Shown here piece by piece: positions 1-4,980 of a stretch of 5,095 nucleotides of DNA (positions within the stretch are counted from its first letter, which is position 1; every line of letters begins with the position of its first letter). The notes below the pieces were generated by a model. The model was not told the origin of the DNA. It did not search any database and saw only the letters and a list, made by a program, of their open reading frames with translations. Origin of the DNA: Lactobacillus sp. (GTDB lineage Bacteria; Bacillota; Bacilli; Lactobacillales; Lactobacillaceae). A program made the position numbers and the translations under genes. The stretch covers positions 1-5,095 of the forward strand of contig DMZB01000243.1 in NCBI GenBank assembly GCA_003482405.1, written 5' to 3'.

Positions 1-6
1 AGATGT

Positions 7-240
7 TTATAAAAGACAGCCACTAATGTCTTCTGGATTCAAATGAGCATTACTGAGCGCCTGCTTTACTGCCACTCCGATATCCTCAAGCAGATGATCT
101 AGCTCAATTTCATGAAAGTTTGGTTGCGGTTCAATACCCTTCGTCGGAAAGGCAGCAACTCCGAGCTGTTTGCCAGTCGCGCTAACAATCACGACTTTTG
201 TGTTTGTTCCACCATTATCAATGGTCAAGAAATTTTGCAT
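7..240 (-). pseudogene. FGGY-family carbohydrate kinase (L-xylulokinase-like), N-terminal fragment ending in a premature stop
   Basis: The readable product is 77 residues. It opens with FLTIDNGGTNTKVVI (4-18), the first phosphate-binding strand-loop-strand of FGGY sugar kinases, continues with FPTKGIEPQPNFHEIELDHLLEDI, and ends with a helix leading to LNPEDISG, just where relatives go on toward a GKG-containing strand. This pattern resembles L-xylulokinase/xylulokinase-type enzymes, which phosphorylate ketoses with ATP in the cytosol. Family members are about 500 residues, but this frame reaches TAA at 9-7. Loss of one base between about 10 and 21 (a run of four A lies at 11-14) would explain it, since another frame remains open to the edge and reads ...FINI. 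Only 6 bases remain beyond the stop, so whether the rest of the gene follows cannot be seen. A sequencing error or a real inactivating mutation are both possible. The gene is coupled to the propeller gene, with the same promoter. Confidence 0.7.
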
Positions 241-244
241 TTCA

Positions 245-250
245 CTCACC
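245..250 (-). promoter_or_regulatory. Ribosome binding site that favours the second ATG of the kinase gene
   Basis: GGTGAG on the minus strand lies 4 bases before the ATG at 240 and matches the 3' part of the full AAGGAGGTGA pairing region at the right distance. The ATG at 252, 3 bases after the propeller stop codon, has no comparable site. Start at 240 gives MQNFLTIDNGG, the usual FGGY N-terminus; start at 252 would add only MVSE. Confidence 0.55.
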
Positions 251-255
251 ATCCA

Positions 256-1263
256 CTATTTACTTGTGTCAATTGCATAAACGGCGACTTCGTTAGCTTC
301 GCGATTAGCAGACAAGAGATACTGCTGACCATCTTTTTCATACACGGTCACATTGCTTGGCCCAACATGTTGATCGATTAATTGTGAAGTTAGTTGATCA
401 TCGCTTATTAACTCAAGGTTCTGCTCACCATCGCGCCATCCGAAAATAAAGAAGTGTTGATTGCCTAAGACACCACCCCAGATAGCATGACCGAATGGTG
501 TTTCCGGTTGACTACGAGTAATTGATTTAAATTGTGCATCTGAAATTCTCAAGTATGGGCCGTGAAAGCCTTCAATCGTCAGATACTCCTCTTGACCATC
601 ACCATTAATATCTGTGCTAAAAACGTCTGACGTTTCTTGATTCGACAGTTGGGTCAGTGTCCAATCATGATTTCCAGCTGGTGGTACTAGTTTAAAAATA
701 CCCTCAACTCCTGTAATCAGCGAATAACCGGACATTCGTTTGTAACCATGATTCTTTGTGATTCTTATTGGTAGCGCGTGTACATCGTTCATCTGTTCAG
801 TCTGATCATTGTACTCACCGACCCAGACTTTACCGGGATCACTCCAATCATCCGTGTTCTTTTTAGAATTGGCGATAGAACAACCAACATACCAGTATCC
901 TTCACCATTTGCCTTGGACAGGATATCGAAACGGTGAACGTACGGAAAATCCCCAATAATCGTCTGATCCCAATCTGTTCCGTTGAATGTCTCCTTTACG
1001 ATTCGGCAAGCTGCGGAATTAAAGCCTGGATAAAAACGTTGTGTTGCCAGAAAGTTTAACGTGCCAGGAATATTAACCATTGTCATGGTGCCACCGACAT
1101 CCGGCCACACTAAAGTCCTAGCAAAATTTTGATCAAGATCATAAGCATAACAAGGTTGGTTTTCTTCCGACGCAACAACAATAAAATCACGTCCTTGCGA
1201 CTTCATTCGCATAATTGCATAACAGTGATCCAATTGGTCACTAAAAATCTTTTTAAATTCCAT
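256..1263 (-). CDS. Cytosolic seven-bladed beta-propeller protein (FG-GAP/VCBS-like), function unknown
   Basis: The 335-residue protein has no signal peptide or membrane segment. Seven similar units can be read by eye, at roughly residues 11-44, 56-92, 106-152, 171-205, 209-240, 257-287 and 299-332. Each has a strand, a short Gly/Asp turn and a second strand (for example RDFIVV, GYWYVG, EEYLTI, HFFIFG, QQYLLS), usually followed by a third strand near the unit's end. Seven units covering the whole protein is the expected size of a closed seven-bladed propeller. Unit 5 contains DINGDGQEE (218-226), the calcium-binding-like turn of FG-GAP/VCBS repeats. Histidines lie near the start of units 1, 3, 4, 6 and 7 (H13, H110, H172, H259, H299), not all in exact register. 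The gene is first in its unit and sits 3-15 bases before the sugar kinase start, so an intracellular role in sugar metabolism is inferred. A propeller lyase or isomerase, as in the propeller domain of aldos-2-ulose dehydratase, is one speculative possibility; a sugar-binding scaffold is another. Confidence 0.85.
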   Translation of the reverse strand: MEFKKIFSDQLDHCYAIMRMKSQGRDFIVVASEENQPCYAYDLDQNFARTLVWPDVGGTMTMVNIPGTLNFLATQRFYPGFNSAACRIVKETFNGTDWDQTIIGDFPYVHRFDILSKANGEGYWYVGCSIANSKKNTDDWSDPGKVWVGEYNDQTEQMNDVHALPIRITKNHGYKRMSGYSLITGVEGIFKLVPPAGNHDWTLTQLSNQETSDVFSTDINGDGQEEYLTIEGFHGPYLRISDAQFKSITRSQPETPFGHAIWGGVLGNQHFFIFGWRDGEQNLELISDDQLTSQLIDQHVGPSNVTVYEKDGQQYLLSANREANEVAVYAIDTSK

Positions 1264-1269
1264 AGTTAT

Positions 1270-1273
1270 CTCC
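1270..1273 (-). promoter_or_regulatory. Ribosome binding site that sets the propeller gene start
   Basis: GGAG on the minus strand is 6 bases from the ATG at 1263. An in-frame TTG at 1275-1273 overlaps this site and therefore cannot be the start it serves. The product thus begins MEFKKIFSDQ. Confidence 0.8.
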
Positions 1274-1293
1274 AAACTAGTTATTTAACTTGT

Positions 1294-1322
1294 AGGTTAA
1301 CCGCTTAACTTATTGATGTCAA
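1294..1322 (-). promoter_or_regulatory. Candidate promoter for the propeller-kinase unit
   Basis: On the minus strand a perfect -35 box TTGACA (1322-1317) is followed by exactly 17 bases and TAACCT (1299-1294), a weak -10 box matching 3 of 6 consensus positions. Transcription would start near 1287 and give a leader of roughly 25 bases. An alternative is the better -10 TATAGT at 1331-1326, but nothing resembling a -35 box stands in front of it. Some promoter is expected here because a terminator precedes the region and a gene with a good ribosome binding site follows. Confidence 0.45.
1296..1309. promoter_or_regulatory. Operator-like palindrome inside the promoter
   Basis: The plus-strand sequence GTTAACCGCTTAAC is an even-length dyad with only one mismatched pair and a central CG. 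It carries the AAnCGnTT-type core (minus strand AAGCGGTT) common to LacI-family operators. It lies between the -35 and -10 boxes and overlaps the -10, where a bound repressor would block RNA polymerase. The outer bases do not match a CcpA (cre) site, so a dedicated LacI-type local regulator is more likely than catabolite control. No regulator gene is in the window. Confidence 0.5.
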
Positions 1323-1345
1323 GCTACTATATTCCTATTTTTTAA

Positions 1346-1365
1346 GTTAAAACGCGGTTGTTAAC
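1346..1365. promoter_or_regulatory. Upstream operator-like dyad (GTTAA...TTAAC)
   Basis: The plus-strand sequence GTTAAAACGCGGTTGTTAAC has matching GTTAA/TTAAC ends 10 bases apart, with a CG dinucleotide at the exact centre (1355/1356). The same arms occur in the dyad at 1296-1309, and the two centres are 53 bases apart, close to five helical turns. This is compatible with a repressor binding both sites on one face of the DNA. The inner bases are only partly symmetric, so the call is tentative. Confidence 0.35.
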
Positions 1366-1402
1366 AGCAAAATGTTTTTTCTTTAAGGACGTCTATTGAC
1401 GC

Positions 1403-1437
1403 AAAACGACCCGATTCCAACACTTCGGGAACGGGTC
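1403..1437 (-). terminator. Rho-independent terminator of the permease-amidohydrolase-dehydrogenase operon
   Basis: Read on the minus strand, GACCCG-TTCC pairs with GGAA-T-CGGGTC: 10 base pairs, one bulged T and a 9-base loop. It is followed by G and TTTT (1406-1403). The U-tract is short, but the stem is GC-rich and lies about 80 bases after the dehydrogenase stop. On the plus strand the stem is followed by ATCTTGACTT, a poor U-tract, so the direction is minus. An alternative smaller stem, CCCGA/TCGGG, can form within the same sequence and would compete with the main one. Confidence 0.7.
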
Positions 1438-1468
1438 ATCTTGACTTAGGCGAAAAACACTTACCTTT

Positions 1469-1511
1469 GACGTGCACTTAATGGCATTTTTAAAAACACT
1501 GGCAGCACGTC
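1469..1511. repeat. Imperfect inverted repeat just downstream of the dehydrogenase gene
   Basis: Perfect 7-base arms GACGTGC (1469-1475) and GCACGTC (1505-1511) enclose 29 bases that contain the self-complementary TTTTTAAAAA (1487-1496) close to the centre. It begins only 9 bases after the dehydrogenase stop codon. Either strand could fold into a hairpin with a large loop. No U-tract follows the outer arms, so it is not itself a standard terminator. It may protect the mRNA 3' end or be part of a dispersed intergenic repeat together with the terminator at 1403-1437. Confidence 0.5.
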
Positions 1512-1519
1512 GCATCCGC

Positions 1520-2476
1520 CTATTTGTTAACTTGGTTAAGTGCCTGCCCATCTCGAATGAACGAAATTAAATTCTTAGAGGCCTCTTTGGCAATCGCCGT
1601 CCGTGCCTCCAGAGTTCCCGTGCCGGCATGTGGGCTTAAGATCACGTTATCTAGACTCCTCAATGACTCTGGAATGTTAGGCTCCGTTTCAAAGACATCT
1701 AACCCAGCACCAGCAATTTCGCCAGTCTGTAATGCAGCAATCAAATCATCTTGTTTAACCAGTACACCACGTGCGGCATTAACCAGATAGGCTGTGTTTT
1801 TCATCTTCTTAAAGACATCTGCGTTAAAGATGCCAGTTGTGGATGGTAATGCTGGTGCATGCAATGTAATGACATCAGCAGTCTTGACCAAAGTATCAAA
1901 ATCAACAAATTTTAGATTGAGTTGACTTTCCAAATCACCATCCAAGCGACGTGCATCGTTATAGATAACGTTCATGCCTAGGGCCTGGCAGAACTTGGCC
2001 ACTTCAGAACCAATTCGGCCCATGCCGTAAACACCTAAAGTCTTGCCCTGCAAACTCATCCCCATGTACTTTTGTTCAGAAACATCCATCCAGTTACCAC
2101 TACGCACAACCTTGTCGTAGAAGTACAAACGACGGACCGTCGCCAAGATGAGTGCAAAGGTCATCTCTGCTGTTGGTACACGCACGCCCATTGGACAGTT
2201 TGAAACCACAATGCCCTTTGTCTTTGCATACTCGATATCAATGTGATCAAAGCCAACTCCATTAGCTGTAATAATCTTCAGATTTTTACCGGCGTCAATT
2301 AGCTCACGGTCGCCCTTTGTGCCCATTAACAAGAGTCCGTCAAAATCTTTGATATTGTCCAGAATCCATTCCCGTGTTTCCTTTTCTGGATCGTAGGTAA
2401 CATCAAATGCCTCTCTTAATTCAGTCAGTCCCTGCTCTGGAATAATTCCGGTAACTAATACTTTTGCTTTACTCAT
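1520..2476 (-). CDS. D-isomer-specific 2-hydroxyacid dehydrogenase (NAD(P)-dependent)
   Basis: The 318-residue protein has the full domain order of the D-2-hydroxyacid dehydrogenases (phosphoglycerate dehydrogenase, glyoxylate/hydroxypyruvate and 2-ketogluconate reductases): a split substrate domain around an NAD-binding Rossmann domain. Visible landmarks are ANGVGFDHID (71-80), the dinucleotide motif G151-M-G153-RI-G156, LVNAARGVLV with catalytic R236, GLDVFETEP with catalytic E265, and SPHAGTGT with catalytic H283. All three catalytic residues are present, so it should be active. After the second Rossmann strand the sequence is YNDARR; the Asp favours NAD, while the paired arginines leave NADP possible. 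Expected reaction: reversible reduction of a 2-keto acid to the D-2-hydroxy acid, in the cytosol. The start follows AAAGGTTTAGG with AGG 4 bases from the ATG, a modest ribosome binding site. It is the last gene before a terminator, so it closes the operon begun upstream. The substrate is not determinable; a sugar-derived keto acid is an inference from context. Confidence 0.93.
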   Translation of the reverse strand: MSKAKVLVTGIIPEQGLTELREAFDVTYDPEKETREWILDNIKDFDGLLLMGTKGDRELIDAGKNLKIITANGVGFDHIDIEYAKTKGIVVSNCPMGVRVPTAEMTFALILATVRRLYFYDKVVRSGNWMDVSEQKYMGMSLQGKTLGVYGMGRIGSEVAKFCQALGMNVIYNDARRLDGDLESQLNLKFVDFDTLVKTADVITLHAPALPSTTGIFNADVFKKMKNTAYLVNAARGVLVKQDDLIAALQTGEIAGAGLDVFETEPNIPESLRSLDNVILSPHAGTGTLEARTAIAKEASKNLISFIRDGQALNQVNK

Positions 2477-2506
2477 TTTACCTAAACCTTTCTGTGTTCA
2501 ATTCTG

Positions 2507-3472
2507 TTATTTAACGACTGGATCCACTGCTTGGGCCATCGCCTGAACATTTTCTTTCTTGAAATAAACGCGCTCAGCATTGTTATACATAACATCCTCA
2601 AGCTCATCTTTCGTGAATATATCAGTCTGCTCTAACCATGTGGCTAAGTTGTGATAAGAATTAAATGTTGAAGACCATGGTGAATCCGTGCCCCAAATGA
2701 TTCGTTTAGCCCCTAATATCTTCTTGGCTAAAGCAACATCCTTCTGACACCTTGGGAACGGATACTCAGTCTCGCCTTCAATATCCTGAATTGCTGAAAT
2801 ATCCGTATAAATATTGTCATAATCTTGCCATTGCGAGAGCGCATTTTCTAAACGGTCTAAGTGGTCTGCATTGGGGAAAGATAAGTGACAAACCACAAAA
2901 TCTAGTTTTGGATACCGTTTTGCTAAATTGGCAATTGCTTCCGGTTCATAACTAAATTGTGAATAATCACCATAATCGGTTGTCACAACGAACCCTGGAT
3001 AATCGGCTAAATAGTGGAAAATTTTGCCGATTCTAAGGTCTGTATCTAAGCGGAATGGTTGATGATATCCGTGTAGCCCACCACCTTGGCTAATTTCAAA
3101 CTTGATGGCACGAAAGCCAAGGTCCTCGACGTGCCTACGAACGATTTTCATTGCCGTGTCTGTAAATGGATCTACCGAAAAGGCAGCAACAAAACGATCC
3201 GGATACTTTTTTACCGCTTGATATGAGTAGTAGTTCTGATACCCATTTAAACTACCCTGTAGCAAGACAGCTTTTTCCACGTCATTTTCATCCATGACCT
3301 TTAATGCTGACTCGGCCAAAAAATCGTCATCGCCCCAGCCATCTGGAATCAACTTAATCAATGTGCCATCATCCCAGATAGTTTTGCCATCGCCTAGTGG
3401 CGTCATTCTTCCTTTACCATTAAAACCAGCAACAGAACGGACCAAGTGTAAATGTCCTTCAATTTTTTTCAT
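2507..3472 (-). CDS. Amidohydrolase-2-type metal-dependent hydrolase/decarboxylase/lactonase, TIM barrel
   Basis: This 321-residue protein has the layout of the amidohydrolase-2 family, a TIM-barrel group that includes sugar lactonases (L-fuconolactonase, L-rhamnonolactonase), 2-pyrone-4,6-dicarboxylate lactonase and ACMSD-like decarboxylases. Seen in order: the N-terminal HLH motif (H7, H9), RAIKFE on a central strand (121-126), VVCHLSFP with the expected late-strand histidine (H196), NIYTDISA (220-227), and the C-terminal WGTDSPW with the expected metal or catalytic aspartate (D263). A helical end containing NNAERVY (297-303) is also typical. The strand where relatives usually carry a ligand histidine (VxxHxG) instead reads VVTTDYGD (162-169), so one usual ligand appears to be Thr or Asp. 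No signal peptide is visible, so it is probably cytosolic. The gene follows the PTS permease after 35 bases and precedes the dehydrogenase by 30, so a role in catabolism of the imported compound is inferred. Whether it opens a lactone, decarboxylates or hydrates cannot be told. Confidence 0.87.
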   Translation of the reverse strand: MKKIEGHLHLVRSVAGFNGKGRMTPLGDGKTIWDDGTLIKLIPDGWGDDDFLAESALKVMDENDVEKAVLLQGSLNGYQNYYSYQAVKKYPDRFVAAFSVDPFTDTAMKIVRRHVEDLGFRAIKFEISQGGGLHGYHQPFRLDTDLRIGKIFHYLADYPGFVVTTDYGDYSQFSYEPEAIANLAKRYPKLDFVVCHLSFPNADHLDRLENALSQWQDYDNIYTDISAIQDIEGETEYPFPRCQKDVALAKKILGAKRIIWGTDSPWSSTFNSYHNLATWLEQTDIFTKDELEDVMYNNAERVYFKKENVQAMAQAVDPVVK

Positions 3473-3480
3473 AATCATGT

Positions 3481-3485
3481 CCTCC
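3481..3485 (-). promoter_or_regulatory. Ribosome binding site that sets the amidohydrolase start
   Basis: GGAGG on the minus strand is followed by 8 bases and the ATG at 3472. Two other in-frame ATG codons exist: one at 3493 lies upstream of this site and one at 3478 is only 2 bases from it. The site therefore selects 3472 and gives a product beginning MKKIEGHLHL, so the metal-binding HxH motif sits right at the N-terminus as usual for the family. Confidence 0.85.
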
Positions 3486-3507
3486 GTTTCCATGGTTAAC
3501 TCAGAAC

Positions 3508-4965
3508 TTAGTAATTAATTTTGTCATTACTACCAGAATAGCCTGCATTTTTATCGGCCATTTTTTTCAAATACTGCCAAATATTCGCACGGTATCTGCG
3601 TAGTGCGTATAACAAAACCAAATAGACAATGATAGCAATGCCAATCCATAAAGGATTTTGTGAGATGAATGCGGCAAAGACCAACGCGTTTAACGGCCGT
3701 GCCATCAAATTAAAACTTGTGATCAAAACAATACCAGCTGGGATTGCGACACCGTAATGCGAAACTGCTCCTGTATAAACGCTACCCAACCAACTTGCTG
3801 CATACAATCCTAAACTAAACCACACAATGCCGTTTGCGATAACTTTTAAAATATTACCTTTCGTGATTGCAACAATGGATTCAACCATAAATGGTAATGA
3901 AATCAGGTCAACGATTGGTAATGATTTATTTCCTGGCAGTAGAAAAGCGATGACAACCATAATCGGAATTAGAATCACGCCTGAGATAATGGTGGCTGGC
4001 TCACCGTAACCGACGCCATCGTCAACGCCAAGAAACCATCTTTTCTTATCATGAATCAAATCTTCTTCAACACTTTCGTTACCATTTGCTGGTTTGTCCC
4101 GACGATTATCGATTTCCTCTGCAAGTGGCGTAAACGCCTTGGCAAACACACCAGTTACTAACGGGAAAATCGTCATAACGGCAGCAAGCTCAATGGCAAA
4201 GGACAGAATTTGGCCCCATGCTTGGAGGGTTCCCAGACTTTTTAGATTCCCAAGAATTCCGATAATTAGCCCGAGTAACGCACCAAGTGTCGTCGGCTCA
4301 CCAAACACACCTAGCTTCTTTTTGAAATAATCCGGTGTCATTTTGACCTTATTGAACCCCAATAAATTCCAGAGTGGATCCAAAAGAATCGCCGGAACGG
4401 TTTGTTCAATGTTGTGAAGTGAAGACACAGATGCATTCTTCACACCATAATAATCAGACCAACGATCAGCCTGAATTTCTGCTAATGCCAACGCATACAA
4501 CAACATGAAGAATGAAAGTCCTAATGATAACCAGAAATTATGTGTCACATAGTAACAAAGCGTGCCCCATATCATAAAGCCGAAATTGTTCCATAAATTA
4601 GATGCCATAAAAATTTTGGTCACACCCAAGCCGAACAAGATCAGTTCAACAATTAAACCAAAAACGAAGAAACTCAAACCAACTGTGGAACCAAATGAAG
4701 CTAGCGAACCCGCTTGCCAGCCGATATCGACCACGGGTAATTTAATACCTGTGTTGTTGACCATTTGCTTAATGATCTTGGTTACCACTGGGGTGAACAT
4801 TGTGATAATCCAGCCGAACCCGGTTAGTCCAACGCCAGCATAAAATGCGCTCATCATCGCTGTCTTCGGTTTGACTCTTAAAAATAACGCGACAATAAAA
4901 ATCATAATTGGTACAAGCACACTTGCGCCAAAAGTTTGAAACACTTTATTTACAGTTTCAAGCAT
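3508..4965 (-). CDS. PTS sugar transporter EIIC component, galactitol (GatC) family
   Basis: The 485-residue integral membrane protein is the likely translocation subunit of a phosphoenolpyruvate-dependent phosphotransferase system, which brings a polyol or sugar across the cytoplasmic membrane while EIIB phosphorylates it. About ten or more hydrophobic segments are visible, for example near residues 14-30, 38-58, 93-118, 128-163, 225-240, 252-275, 325-345, 352-390, 405-420 and 426-457. Two GEP tripeptides (222-224 and 321-323) sit just before membrane segments, and the stretch FLGVDDGVGYGEP (311-323) followed by a PGN-containing loop (344-346) matches the general layout of GatC-type permeases. 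A charged cytoplasmic loop lies at about 280-310. Length is close to family members (E. coli GatC is about 450), with a longer polar C-terminal tail. No EIIA or EIIB domain is fused. The substrate is unknown; galactitol, a pentitol or another polyol are all possible. The ATG is set by a strong ribosome binding site 6 bases upstream. Confidence 0.9.
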   Translation of the reverse strand: MLETVNKVFQTFGASVLVPIMIFIVALFLRVKPKTAMMSAFYAGVGLTGFGWIITMFTPVVTKIIKQMVNNTGIKLPVVDIGWQAGSLASFGSTVGLSFFVFGLIVELILFGLGVTKIFMASNLWNNFGFMIWGTLCYYVTHNFWLSLGLSFFMLLYALALAEIQADRWSDYYGVKNASVSSLHNIEQTVPAILLDPLWNLLGFNKVKMTPDYFKKKLGVFGEPTTLGALLGLIIGILGNLKSLGTLQAWGQILSFAIELAAVMTIFPLVTGVFAKAFTPLAEEIDNRRDKPANGNESVEEDLIHDKKRWFLGVDDGVGYGEPATIISGVILIPIMVVIAFLLPGNKSLPIVDLISLPFMVESIVAITKGNILKVIANGIVWFSLGLYAASWLGSVYTGAVSHYGVAIPAGIVLITSFNLMARPLNALVFAAFISQNPLWIGIAIIVYLVLLYALRRYRANIWQYLKKMADKNAGYSGSNDKINY

Positions 4966-4971
4966 CTGCTA

Positions 4972-4980
4972 CCCCTCCTT
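4972..4980 (-). promoter_or_regulatory. Ribosome binding site of the PTS EIIC gene
   Basis: On the minus strand AAGGAGGGG is followed by a 6-base spacer (TAGCAG) and the ATG at 4965. It is a near-perfect Shine-Dalgarno sequence and fixes the start of the permease. The stop codon of the upstream gene overlaps its first base, which suggests that terminating ribosomes can feed initiation. Confidence 0.85.

Noticed and set aside
112..381. Plus-strand open frame of 89 codons opposite the kinase and propeller genes
   Set aside because: It lies antisense to two well-supported genes, its product resembles no family I know, and no plausible ribosome binding site was noticed. The same applies to the other plus-strand frames at 778-1059, 1524-1790, 2752-2955, 3294-3518, 3827-4009, 4094-4330 and 4562-4843.
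1296..1309. CcpA catabolite-response (cre) site
   Set aside because: The AAnCGnT core fits, but the outer TG and CA positions of the cre consensus do not, so a different LacI-type operator is more likely.
1326..1331. TATAGT as the main -10 box of the downstream unit
   Set aside because: It is a good -10 hexamer but no -35-like sequence is found 15-18 bases upstream and there is no extended TG. It is kept only as an alternative to the TTGACA promoter.
1393..1515. A 40-codon open frame on the minus strand between the dehydrogenase and propeller genes as a small protein gene
   Set aside because: No ribosome binding site at a usable distance from its ATG, its frame runs through the terminator hairpin, and its composition (rich in R, K, S, C) looks like chance translation of a structured region. 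It is reported only as a possible repeat.
3473..3493. Longer amidohydrolase starting METEDMIMKK
   Set aside because: The GGAGG ribosome binding site lies inside this extension, 8 bases before the ATG at 3472, so the shorter product is the one it supports.
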